The notes under the pieces: model-generated
What the model was told of the DNA's origin: nothing
The model's database searches: none
The model's input: the letters and a program-made list of their open reading frames with translations, nothing else
Assembly (NCBI RefSeq): GCF_030272615.1
Contig: NC_081408.1
Location: 311,879,118 to 311,943,117, forward strand
Direction: 5' to 3'
Source: Cryptomeria japonica
Taxonomy: Eukaryota; Streptophyta; Pinopsida; Cupressales; Cupressaceae
Length of the DNA stretch: 64,000 nucleotides
Program-made: the position numbers and the translations under genes
Shown: positions 1-10,309 of the stretch, piece by piece
How positions within the stretch are numbered: position 1 is the first letter of the stretch
Layout of the letters: every line of letters starts with the position of its first letter

Positions 1-2
1 AT

Positions 3-2831
3 GATCATGCTTTGTTGGATGATGCCCTTGATGCCTTTGTGTCTCCTAAAAAACACTCCCTTCATGAGGATCCTTTTGTGCAAGAAGATGACATTATCCC
101 TACATTTCCTAGTGATGGCCTTTCCTTTTCCAACAAAATTCCCACTAGAGATGATGAATTAATGATAAATGCTTACCCTTCTCCTAAAGTTTGTCTTACC
201 CATAAGCATCCCTTAGAGAAAGAAGATGAAATAAAAAGCAATTTCCTTAATTCTCTCTCCCCTAAAGATCATATTGAACATATTTTGAGGAAAGAGGATG
301 AGTTTAACACATCTATTGATGCTCTCCCTCCTAAGGACGAGGAATTAATAAACAATGTTATCTCCTCTCCTGAAATTGATAATACTTCAAACACTCCTTT
401 CAACAACCTCACTATTTGGGATGAACCATTAGAAGAAGGTGTAGATTATTCTCTTCCCCATGAGAGAACCCTAGCCAAAGGGGATGAAATCAAGATTGAA
501 AACTCCCTTGATAGTTTCTCACCTTCCTTGAATCTCAATTATTCTCCCTCTAAAAATAAAGCGTCTCCCTCTCCTCAACTTGGTTCTACTCATAAGGAAA
601 CCCTAGTTCAAAGCAAGATGGTTAACATCTCTGATCTCCCTCTCAAAAGTGAGACTTTAGAGAGTAATGTTGATCCTTCTCCTAGAGAGTTTATTCCCCA
701 TGTAGATCCTTTGATGATAGAGGATGATATGACCTTTCCTAGTATTACTCTTCCTACTAGAACATCAATGCCTATCCCTTGTCTTTCTCCTAAAATTGAT
801 TTGATCCGTGATAAGATTTTAGTGCAAGAGAAGACTATCAATAATTCTTCCAACACTTTTGTTCATTCCTCTAAACCATCCTCAATCAATTTGATACATG
901 TGAATGAAACACCTAACAAACCTCTCTTCACTGTCCAAGGTGCTTGTCCTTCTCAAAATTCTCAACCTTTAAATAAGCCTATCTTAGTGGTTCAAGGTGG
1001 TTATGCTAATGATTCTTTTTGCACTCCTAAGAAACCTGTTATTACTATGCAAGGAGGTTATTCCTCTAAGAGCCCTTATGAGTATGCTAAGCAATTGACT
1101 AGAGAGAGTTATCATGCGGTTGCCCATACTTATAATACTAGAAACAATAGGCAACCTAATCCTCCTCCAGTTATCCCAACTTCACTTCCTCCTTCCCAAC
1201 CTATTCTTCCCCAAGCTCCACGTATTTCACAAGTTCTTGGTAAGGAATATGATCTCATAGAACAACTTAAAGCTACCCCTGCTAAGATATCCCTTTGGGA
1301 TTTGATCCAAACTTCTTCCGCTCATCATGGAATGTTACAAGATGCCTTGAAAGATTTGAATGTTCCTCCACCTAATACATCTAGTAATATAGTGTCTTTG
1401 GTTAACTCTGTGATGAATCCTAAAGCTCAAATTGTGTTTACTCAAGATGAGTTGCCTACTAGTGAAATTCAACATCAATATGATCCCTTGATGATTGTGG
1501 TTATCATAAATGACACTACTATAAGACGAACACTGGTAGATAATGGCTCTGGCCTTAATGTGTGTAGCATTAATCTATTTCATAAGATAAATGTGGATAC
1601 ATCCCTTATTGAGCCTAACTCTCGTCCCATTCGAGGCTTTGATAATGTGGCTAAGTCTTCATTAGGTATTATAACCTTACCCATCACAGTGGGACCTGTT
1701 ACTTTGCCTACTCCTATCCATGTTATGTCGGGAAATCTAACATACAACTTGTTATTAGGGAGACCTTGGATTCACAGTATGCAAGCTGTCCCCTCTACAT
1801 TGCATAGACAAGTTAAATTTATTTATAACAATAAGACATATACCTTGATAGGTGATACTAATCTTCAGGCTTGTTTGCAAACATCTACTTCCAAAGGGAG
1901 TTCTTCTAAATCTTCCTCTTCTAATGATGACTCTTTAAACAAGATACCTATGGATGGATCATCATCCTCTGATAATCAAAATTCTTTGGATGAGTCTGAA
2001 GCTCCTGAAGAAGATCCTTCTCGACTTGAATATATGCATAAAAAGGCTTTTGATCCTAAGAAGGTTCTCGCAGAAGATGATTGGGGATCTCTTGACTTTA
2101 ATCCCACCTTTGTAGGTGAGTATAGGGTTCCTCCTAGAGAGTTTAAAGTTAAAAAGAAGGAAGAAACTAAAAATCAATCAATCTTACCTAAACCTATGAG
2201 CAATAATTTTGTGGCTGCTTCTCAAACTTCTTCTCCTCACACCTCTAATTATGAAGAGTTTGATTCTTTGTCTTATGAAAAACCACCTTCTCTTCCTGAA
2301 ATGGCTGATCGTTATGGTCGTGGTTTTCGCATTTTTGCTAAGCATGGGTATCATGGAAATGGTTGTGGCGCTCATGAACAAGGGATAAAAGTTCCTCTAG
2401 AGACTAATTTTCACAATTATGCCTTTGGACTCGGCTATAATCCCTGCAAACGTACCAAAGCATCTAAAAGACCTTCTCTCAATGTGAATGCTATATTTAG
2501 TAGTGATGATGATCTCACTTCAACTAAATCATCTTCTACTTCTATCAACTCTCATTCCCCTCATAAGGAAATCTTGGCAATAAACAAATCTCTTTATGAA
2601 TTCCCTCAAATTTCTAAATCCACTTATGAATCTTTATCTCCTATTCATCATAAAGTCCTTTCCTCTAGGGATAAGGCTCTAATAAATTACACTCATCCCT
2701 CTTCTAAGATTTCATGTGACTTTTCTTCTTCAATTTTTATCATTTTATACATGTTCTTGATCTCACTTATAGTTGAGCATTTAACATGTCATATTCAAAT
2801 ACCTCATTTAGTCTATCATGTCTTTAAATAA
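3..2831 (+). CDS. Gag-protease-type polyprotein with G-patch, E1 (5' incomplete)
   Basis: The frame is open from the window edge to the TAA at 2829-2831, about 940 codons, with no stop or frameshift. The N-terminal ~320 residues are acidic, Ser/Pro-rich and carry degenerate repeats around SPK and KEDE motifs. A YDLIEQLKATPAKISLWDLI segment (from ~1248) precedes an aspartic protease of the plant Ty3/gypsy type: LVDNGSGLNVCS at ~1533-1568 (catalytic D in DNGSG) and LLLGRPWIHS near 1750. A Ser-rich spacer follows, then a G-patch-like segment (GYHGNGCGAHEQGI near 2350, then GLGYNP). The protease would process Gag; the G-patch is probably nucleic-acid binding, as in betaretroviruses, though that parallel is inference. 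The start codon lies upstream. It is the only long, undamaged ORF in the window. Confidence 0.8.
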   Translation, partial: DHALLDDALDAFVSPKKHSLHEDPFVQEDDIIPTFPSDGLSFSNKIPTRDDELMINAYPSPKVCLTHKHPLEKEDEIKSNFLNSLSPKDHIEHILRKEDEFNTSIDALPPKDEELINNVISSPEIDNTSNTPFNNLTIWDEPLEEGVDYSLPHERTLAKGDEIKIENSLDSFSPSLNLNYSPSKNKASPSPQLGSTHKETLVQSKMVNISDLPLKSETLESNVDPSPREFIPHVDPLMIEDDMTFPSITLPTRTSMPIPCLSPKIDLIRDKILVQEKTINNSSNTFVHSSKPSSINLIHVNETPNKPLFTVQGACPSQNSQPLNKPILVVQGGYANDSFCTPKKPVITMQGGYSSKSPYEYAKQLTRESYHAVAHTYNTRNNRQPNPPPVIPTSLPPSQPILPQAPRISQVLGKEYDLIEQLKATPAKISLWDLIQTSSAHHGMLQDALKDLNVPPPNTSSNIVSLVNSVMNPKAQIVFTQDELPTSEIQHQYDPLMIVVIINDTTIRRTLVDNGSGLNVCSINLFHKINVDTSLIEPNSRPIRGFDNVAKSSLGIITLPITVGPVTLPTPIHVMSGNLTYNLLLGRPWIHSMQAVPSTLHRQVKFIYNNKTYTLIGDTNLQACLQTSTSKGSSSKSSSSNDDSLNKIPMDGSSSSDNQNSLDESEAPEEDPSRLEYMHKKAFDPKKVLAEDDWGSLDFNPTFVGEYRVPPREFKVKKKEETKNQSILPKPMSNNFVAASQTSSPHTSNYEEFDSLSYEKPPSLPEMADRYGRGFRIFAKHGYHGNGCGAHEQGIKVPLETNFHNYAFGLGYNPCKRTKASKRPSLNVNAIFSSDDDLTSTKSSSTSINSHSPHKEILAINKSLYEFPQISKSTYESLSPIHHKVLSSRDKALINYTHPSSKISCDFSSSIFIILYMFLISLIVEHLTCHIQIPHLVYHVFK

Positions 2832-4511
2832 CATTAATGGCTATTATGTTGCTCATCATTATGTGACATTGGTAGCTCATTTACTGGGGGCTCATTGTCA
2901 TTCATGATGGTACAATTTCAAGTGCAATCATATTTTTTGAAGCAACATAATAGCCTAATTTTCTTGTTCCTATGGGGACAAGAATGATTTCATACATCTC
3001 TTCTTTTGCTTATGTCCAAATCTCTCCCTAGAAGATTGTGTAAGTCCTTCTCATTGTCCTTATCCTTGGGAGGCAATGATCTTTCCTTATTTTTATCTAA
3101 GGATCCACTTTTTCCTATTTTGTGGATGGTGTGGACTTTATTACTTGATGTTATGCCTTGTACACATTTGTTGTTGTTTGTTCAAGGGTTCTCTCTTACA
3201 AGAGGTGTAAGTCCTTGACTACAACCTCTTTTGCACTTGGTAAAATAGATCCATAATGAATTCACTCTCCCGATTGGGTTAAAAAGAGCGTCATCCTTCA
3301 TTAAGAATCACTTTCACCTCGCAAAAGAAGGAAGTATTGCATTCTTATTCTCTTCTTTGTCTTATTCTAGAAAATGATATATTTGTCTAAGACAATTCCT
3401 CTCAGGGATAGGTGTCTTTTGTACAAAGATCTCTTCTCCTCTAAGGATCTCCTTTACACATACTACAAGATATCCCTTTTGCAACTATCTTATCCTTGCT
3501 TAAAGAGTGCAAAACTCTCTTGCTTGGATCTATGACATTGTTGCATTTTTGGGGTATCTTCTTTTGTGATGAAGGTAGGTATCCTTGTTCTACTTTGCTT
3601 ATGACATAAACATTACATTTTTTTTTTGAGCAATGGGTCATTCTCGGAACCAGAGCACAGACTCTTAGAGCGAGATGTCTCCATTTTTTCTTTTATGCAA
3701 GGTGATTATTCTCGGAACTAGAGCACAGACTCTTAGAGCGAGATGTCACGCTTTTGTACTATACATATACAGGTTGTAGCATACTCGGGCATAGACTCCT
3801 ATGAGGTGCTTCTAACCTCCCTTACACACACATGCACGAGGTTGAGTGGAACTAGCGGCATAAGGCTAGACTTTCTCACTCTCCTCCCTTACATGGATCA
3901 CGTAGACAGACTTTAGGGGCTAGTTTTCCATGTCCTTTTTCCCATGGATCACCTAGACAAGATCTAGGGGCGAGAAGTCCATGTTTTCTCTCTCACTATT
4001 CTTTTCATGGATCACCAATGTGTGTATTCATGCTTTTTTCCTTTCTTTTTTTCTCTTTGCATTTTGTTTCCATTTACATCCTTCATCTTGTGTTAGAGAA
4101 CTCTCAAATCCTCACACTCTTTGTTGTGTTGGAATTGAGATTTAGTCCTCTTTCTTACCAAATGATTCTCCATTAATTTTTGATCTCATATCAAATCTTC
4201 TTGTGAGCATTTGTCATCAATATTCTTTAACAATTCGAAGTGGTAAACATGATACCCTGTTTCAACTCACTAAAATTAGCAAGCCGAAACAACGGGGGGC
4301 ATATAGCTACCCTCGAATTTTCATCACCTTCCTTAGTAAGCATTAGGTGATTTTGTGATCTAACATGTGGTTTTGTAGGTTGTGGTTCCTAACTGTGTAC
4401 TGCAGATACCGCTGGGGGCTTCGTTCGACAGACTTATGGATATATCCTTTTTCAAATAATGTTTACTTTTCTGTACTTTAGCTTGCATATGCACATAGTG
4501 TTCATATAACC
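2832..4511 (+). other. E1 noncoding tail
   Basis: About 1.7 kb between the ORF stop and the purine tract, AT-rich with T-rich runs, and no reading frame with recognisable pol homology. It holds short direct repeats around 3640-4020 (annotated separately). The last 250 bases contain G-rich strings such as acggggggcatatagc (4293) and ccgctgggggcttcg (4411) that resemble purine-tract-like blocks. Confidence 0.6.
3642..4015 (+). repeat. Short direct repeats in the E1 tail
   Basis: A ~40-bp unit containing AGAGCACAGACTCTTAGAGC occurs twice, at 3651-3690 and 3719-3748. It is followed by three copies of an ATGGATCACxTAGACA unit (3893, 3954, 4006), two of which end in a TAGGGGC...TCCATG block. The ATGGATC...CCATG arrangement gives each unit an imperfect inverted repeat. 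These look like degenerate tandem duplications in noncoding element sequence. Confidence 0.7.
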
Positions 4512-4529
4512 GCTAAAGTGGGGGCTAAA
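4512..4529 (+). promoter_or_regulatory. E1 polypurine tract
   Basis: The string gctaaagtgggggctaaa abuts the TGTAGCG that starts the 3' LTR. A G-rich purine run directly 5' of a TG is the normal site for plus-strand priming in LTR elements. Confidence 0.75.
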
Positions 4530-6186
4530 TGTAGCGTCGTAAATTGTACGCACTTGCTAGGGTGGTACAATTTCACACCTAGTTTAGCACCTGCCTTGGC
4601 GCATTTTGCATTTTGCATTGCATTTCCCCTTTAGCACTTAATTAGTCAAATTAATTAGGTCTAAGGTTCTATTTCATCATCTCCAACATCATAAAGTTGG
4701 GCCCTTTCATTAAAGTGTGCCCCTTTCATTTTATTCTTCCAATACATCATTTAATCAAAAACCCTAATTAGGTCCTATTTTGAACTTGGGGGCTTGATTT
4801 TGAGGGTCAAAACATCTTGAAATCAGCTGTAACTTTGGGATTTGCTCTAAAATCATCATATCCGACGGCCCTGAAAATTTGGTGAAAAGTTGTTGGGACC
4901 ATGGCGCCTGGAGTGCACATGGTCCCGGACATTTTTCCCGAAATTTTAGGAGCGCGATCCAATCATAAAATAAAGCTTAACCCCAAGAAATTGGCGGGAG
5001 ATTCAATCTCTAAGTCGGCCTAAAGTTGAAATTAAGACCTAGGGTTTCATACATAAGAGCTCTCTTTCTTCATTTGAAAGGAGGGGAATTTTGGCTTTCG
5101 AGGACCTTCTATGCAGCGAAAGAGCAGATCTTGAAGACTTCAATAACATTCAACATCCATCCATCAAGCATTCATCAATTTCATTCATTTAGAGCTTGGG
5201 AGACATTGAAGAACAATAGGAGATTACCGACTGAAGATTGGCTTGTACTCCTCCCTTAAGGGTTGGGTATGATTTCATGTTGTTTTCATGTCTTCGCATA
5301 AGCTTCAATATATCCTTTATTCATGCTTTAGATCACTTTGCATCTTGATTTAGAGCATTTACATTATCATTTACAAGCAATTAGGGTTTACTTTCTAGGT
5401 TGCTCTAGTTTGCTTTCTTGCATTTAAGGACCTTGCACACACACTAGGTCTGCATACACAATACATTTTACAATACAACTTGGCTATTCGTGGAGGTGGA
5501 AATCACCGAAGTGAGGGTTTGACTAAGGCAAAACCCTATATAGCCGCCCACCACACCTTTTCAGATATAAGTGCAGGTTTCGGAATTCGGACGACGCCGG
5601 AAGTTACAGATCCGGAAGAAGCAGACGGAGACCGAACTTCACACTAAATCTCAGGGCAAAAGACCAGGACAGGGGCGTGGGGCGCCCTAGTCCTGCCAGG
5701 ACAGGGGCGCTGGGCGCCCTGGTCCCTGGGACAGGGGCACTGGGCGCCCTGGTCCTTCTGACAACAGTTTTCAGCATTTTTGACAACTTTGCAAAACAGC
5801 AGTTTCCGGAGCAGTTTTAGGGGCAGAATCAGGACAGTGGCGCCTGCGCCCCCGTCCCGAACATTTTCAGTCAGATTTTAACTCCAGGTACGCATTTACA
5901 TTCTTGTCTTGTCCTTGTGTTTACAGCTTTCCATTGTTTAAGTTCAATTCTGCAATCTTGTTATTAGTTCATACTTGCACTTTGGGGTTAGGGATTGAAC
6001 TTGCATCATTTCATCTTTCAATTGCAACAAAGGAATAGAAATCCTAATAGGTAGCCTGTGGCTCTCTCTTCCACAAGAAGAAGTAGCCAGTTGTGTGATA
6101 CCTCTAGGCTCTTTCGTATTCCACAAGTGTGTGGTTGAAAGTGAGATTAGGGCATGTTTGCTTAGTGTCACTTTTTCCCCCACACA
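4530..6186 (+). repeat. E1 3' LTR
   Basis: It begins TGTAGCGTCG after the purine tract and ends CCCCCACACA, where homology to the E2 LTR resumes, giving about 1.66 kb. It contains a GC-rich island (5580-5870) unlike its AT-rich surroundings. There is no second copy in the window, so the start rests on the purine tract/TG junction and the end on the E2 breakpoint. Confidence 0.75.
5664..5758 (+). repeat. GC-rich tandem hairpin repeat in the E1 LTR
   Basis: Three head-to-tail ~31-bp units run from GGACAGGGGC through GGGCGCCC to GTCC (5667, 5699, 5729). Each is a near-palindrome (GGAC...GTCC around GGGCGCCC). A related, more diverged unit follows at ~5832-5864. They lie in the only strongly GC-rich part of the LTR. 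Confidence 0.75.
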
Positions 6187-8801
6187 TTATTTAATTGGGA
6201 TTAATTTGATTAATTTATCTGATTTAATGTTTAATAGATTTTTATTAATTATTTAATGTTTATGTTTTATTGTTGGTATGGTTTTTATATTTATTTTTTA
6301 GTTTCTATTTATATAAGCCTTTTGTTTACTTATTTATTAATGGGACTTGATTTATTAATACTATCACATTCATATTTTTATTACTACTTTAATATTATTT
6401 GCATAACTAGATATAATATAAAGTGTACCTACCCTCTTTCCTGATTGGTTGATTTTATAGAGGTAAGTAAATAATACTATTAAATAATACGTACCTCGAA
6501 ACTATGCAAGGTAGATAAATAATATAGTTTTTAGTAATATTTTGATTGGCCAGTGCATTTCTATAGTTTTGGTTAATTTTTCTATTTATTGGTTTTTGTT
6601 GTGTATTGCTGGGGTTGGCATTTCTACGATTATTTCTTGAAGATTTTGGATTCTTGATTGCTTGAACTTGGAATTGGATTTCTAAAGTTGGATTAGATTT
6701 ATTTGTTCTTCTTCAATTGCCATTACCATCACTTCTAGATCTAGGTTGGAGGATCTTAGCCTTCTGCAATTTGTTTTATGGAAAATAGTGTTTTCTCTAT
6801 GTTTGCATTATGTATGTGGGAATGGGAGAAATAAATTGTATATGGGAAAGGAATAAGGATAAAATTATTTATTTGTAAATATTGAAATATTTGGGAATTG
6901 GTTTTATATATATTCCCCTTTTTTTTTATTTGCACTGGTTTATTTGTCTGAGAATTTTGCCATGAACGAATCTGTGTTCAACTGTGATTTCCATGATGGT
7001 TGGATACATTGCTTTGGGACTTGTTGGAGTAAAATTGGTTTTTCAAAATACCTTATGAGCTTTTAGGAATGATTGCTTTCTCAATTTGTGTTTCATTTTT
7101 TGATTTGGGAGTTTTCTCTTTGAGTATTGGCAAAGTCTCAATGGCAAGTTGGAATGGAGTTTGAGTCTATGATTTGGTCTATTGATTTAGTTTTCTACTT
7201 GATCATTGTGTAATGGATGTTATTGCATCTTTTGGGATGGATGTGGAGTCCAATGTTATGCCTTAGTATTTTCCCCATGTCGGTCATGAGTTTATTCTTT
7301 CTATTTTCTGAGTTTTTAGCTCTCTAAGTAATATGCACAATTCTGGGAGTCATATGCACAATTCTGAGTATCATATGCGCTATTTTATCATATGCACAAT
7401 TATGTGAGTCATATGCACAATTTTGGGTATCATATGCACTATTTTGTCATATGCACAATTTTGGGCACATATGCGCTAAAGTATGAATCATATGCACAAA
7501 AGTTTGAAATCATATGCGTGAAATTGTCTGGTTTTGTGAGTTTTGTCCAGTATGGTTGCTTTTCTGAATTTTCAGTTTTTACCAAAGGTCCTTTTTTATG
7601 ATTTATTTGAGTTTCTTAGAAGTGTTTATGATGTTATCTTGATCATTTTATTTTTTATTTAAGATTCGGTAAGATGGTTGTGCCTTATTGTTGAGGATTA
7701 TGTATATGAGTTGATTTACTCTAGCGAGAGGATGAATGTCGTGTTATTGAGAGATGATTTTATGTGAACTCTAGTGAGAGGATTGTGCCTCCTTCTTGAG
7801 GATGTGATTGGTTATGTTTGATTAAAGAGGATGGATGCCTTTCTCTTGTTGTTTGTTATACTTTTATGAGTGAAGGCTCTAGCTTTAATGTGTTGGTTTT
7901 ATGGTTTTTATGTGCTTAGTATTGTATCAGTTATGTTGTGATTTTAGATTCATCTCTTGTTGAGTCTTCATGATGTTATTGTAATGTTTTTGTGATTCAT
8001 GTTCACCCTAAGGTCCTGGTCCATGGATAGGGAGAGTGAGCTCTTGCATGTGTAGGATTGAGGTCGTGAGAAATAGGCTCTAAAAGGTTCCTAGAGAGGA
8101 TGCTTAGGTTCTAGACCTATCATGGGACCACATGAAGAGTTTTATGTTTAATTGCAAGTGATAACCTTAATAATTGAGTAGTGGGTTTGGGTAATTAGGA
8201 ATTCACATAATCAAGATAATGAATATGTTGTTTTTGTGATCCACTCATAGCCCTTGATTGATGACTCGGGATGAGTTTGGGAAGACCGTTGGAGTGGCAA
8301 ACCAATCTCCCTTGATTTGCTCAAAGGTGGAGATCGTTCTAAATGTCTATCAAGGTGTGGAATGGCCCCTTCTTTGTGAGGATAGAATGTGATGACACTC
8401 TTCCCTACCTCTGTCCATTATCCTTATGACTGTTGTTGATTATGCCTCTAGAAGTTTATTGATTTATATATAGCCTTATGATGTGATTTGACTCATTGTT
8501 CTTGGTCTTTATCTTGTGGTTGTCATTATGAGTCCCTTGGTTGTTAGGTGTCAGCCTAGGTCTTGAGTGTTATTTGGAACCCCATGTCATCTACTAGCAT
8601 GGGGGTGGTTCCTATTTGGTTCCACATAGTTGGGTGGTTTGATACCTTCTTCCATTAGGATGTTCTTCATTGGATGCTTGCATGTGTGGCTATGGATTCT
8701 ATGACTTCATTATGCGAATGAACGTGCAACTGAATTCTATGTATTGAGATTGTTTAATATATTCATGGCATCATAAATGTAAAAGACTATGTACTTGTAC
8801 C
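6187..8801 (+). repeat. E2 5' LTR, segment A
   Basis: It is colinear with 35044-36720 and then 43365-44366 of the 3' LTR, allowing for the E5 insertion there. It includes the TATA-like tttatataagcc near 6306 (matching ~35172) and the CATATGC array at 7330-7530. The last five bases, GTACC (8797-8801), are one arm of the E3 target duplication. Confidence 0.85.
7330..7530 (+). repeat. CATATGC minisatellite in the E2 5' LTR
   Basis: About ten copies of TCATATGCrC spaced 15-30 bp apart are separated by A/T/G-rich spacers such as aattttgggtat and aaagtttgaaa. CATATG is itself palindromic. The array corresponds to 36196-36425 in the other LTR, with changed copy number and spacing. Confidence 0.8.
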
Positions 8802-9913
8802 TGTTGGAAATATGAAGGAGTTGATTATGTGTTGCATTGATGTTTTGTCATTGATGTCAACACTAGCTATTATGGTTGGTTACCGACAGACAGGTTTTGG
8901 TTACCGGTAGAAGATCTTGTGTTACCGGTAAGGGTTTAAGGTTTAACCGACAAAGCTTTTACTGAGAATCTTTGACAGAATGCACAAGTGGTGTTGGTGT
9001 GGCTTCTAGATGGAATTCATGATGTAGAAGGAGATCCTTGATTGTGCCTCGACTGATTGGATACATCGCTTTGGCATGGTGGACCCAGATTAGGTCCAGT
9101 ACCTATCTAGGTTATGGACCGGTATCATGTTAATGTGTTCTCTATACATTACCGAGATGATTTATGGATTGGTTATTGTTGTTTTGGTATAAAGCCAACA
9201 TGACATATCATTGTAATATGGATGTATGTAATGATCTTATTGTAATATCTTTTAGGTGGCCGACCTAATTGGTTTAGGCCTTAGGGTTTGTATAAATTAA
9301 TGTAAGATCTCATTATAGATCATAGGTATGGAAATGAAATATATGTTTGTGGTTGTGGAATGAAATATCATATGCGAAGGAGATTTGGTCGATCATAGGT
9401 GATTGAATTGGGTTTACGTAAGAGGTCAAAGGCCTCCGGTATTGAGCTTAACCCGGACTGTAATCAGGAGTAATAGATGCTATCCCTGGGAGTTCATTCT
9501 TCTGGATTGTTGTCCAATTATCTTGAGGTGGTTATAAACTCTATGTAGTCAGTGAGACTCCTTTGTAATGAGCAGTACGCTCTAGGCAGTGTGCCTTCCT
9601 GCATATGCAGGCCCCTTATTGTATCACATACTTTTTGAAGAAGCATCATCTAAATTTGGGTAGGCTTCCCACTGTGGTTTTTCCCTTTACTGGGTTTTCC
9701 ATGTACAAATCATGGTGTTATGTGGTATGGTTGCATTGTGTTAATTCCCTATTTCATTCTTAAGTTTTATTGCTTACCAGGTATTTGTATCTGCTATTTC
9801 GGTATTCAATATTTATGTGCTCTGGTTAAAGGTTATAAAGTGGTTTGATTAATATAATCTGTTGACAATTGATTCATCCCCCCCCTCTCAGTTGTCCATC
9901 GGTTATCCTAACA
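8802..9913 (+). repeat. E3 5' LTR
   Basis: It runs from TGTTGGAAAT to CCTAACA, 1112 bp. A TATA-like gtataaatta lies near 9291. Compared by eye with the 3' LTR, the first ~255 bp show about 27 substitutions, mostly transitions, so roughly 10% divergence. Confidence 0.93.
9570..9611 (+). ncRNA. Two-hairpin module in the E3 5' LTR
   Basis: GAGC-AGTAC-GCTC (9570-9582) is followed 15 nt later by CCTGCATATGCAGG (9598-9611), a perfect palindrome. It is probably an RNA structural element in the LTR transcript. Confidence 0.5.
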
Positions 9914-9915
9914 GT

Positions 9916-9928
9916 TGGTATCAGAGCT
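9916..9928 (+). promoter_or_regulatory. E3 primer binding site
   Basis: TGGTATCAGAGCT starts two bases after the LTR. It is complementary to the 3' end of plant initiator tRNA-Met, the usual copia primer. Confidence 0.9.
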
Positions 9929-9971
9929 TTGGTCCTCTTTTGCAGAAGCTTAACCACCTGAGGTAGATCCT

Positions 9972-10309
9972 ATGGCAACTAATACTTCAAATCTGCTGGC
10001 AACTATTTTTAGAAGAGAAATCCCTAAGCTTGATGGAACAAATTATGAGATATGGAAAATCCGAATGGAGACTCATATTAGATGTCTTGGCAAGGATATT
10101 TGGGAGATCACTGAGAAAGGATATACACCTTATGATCCATCATCTAGCAATCCTGCTCCTGCAAACTTGGACAAGAATATTAAAAATGATTGCAGAGCTA
10201 GAGAAGCCCTCTTGTGTGCACTTACTAAACAACAAATCATGGGATTGACTGATAAATCGTCAACAAAGGTTATGTGGGATAAATTGCAAACTCTAAATGA
10301 AGGTGATCC
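9972..10309 (+). pseudogene. E3 gag, N-terminal part
   Basis: ATG at 9972 opens MATNTSNLLA; the segment IPKLDGTNYEIWKIRMETHI is the typical start of the copia Gag (UBN2) fold, and MWDKLQTLNEGD follows. The frame is clean up to GATCC at 10305-10309, where E4 is inserted. The protein would form the particle shell. It continues after E4 at 23415. Confidence 0.9.

Larger units (their letters stand above)
1..6186 (+). mobile_element. E1: 3' part of a Ty3/gypsy-type LTR element, RT-less in the visible part
   Basis: The visible portion contains a protease/G-patch ORF, a 1.7-kb noncoding tail, a purine tract and a 3' LTR ending at 6186. Immediately after the LTR the sequence becomes colinear with the E2 LTR copy at 35044 onward, so E1 is inserted in the E2 5' LTR. 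The first bases after E1, TTATT, are the likely target duplication, but its partner lies upstream of the window. Nothing resembling RT, RNase H or integrase occurs between the ORF and the LTR, so E1 looks non-autonomous unless pol lies in an unusual upstream position. Confidence 0.8.

Noticed and set aside
7330-7530. CRISPR-like appearance of evenly spaced short repeats
   Set aside because: Repeats are 8-10 bp with degenerate, related spacers inside a plant LTR; no cas genes.
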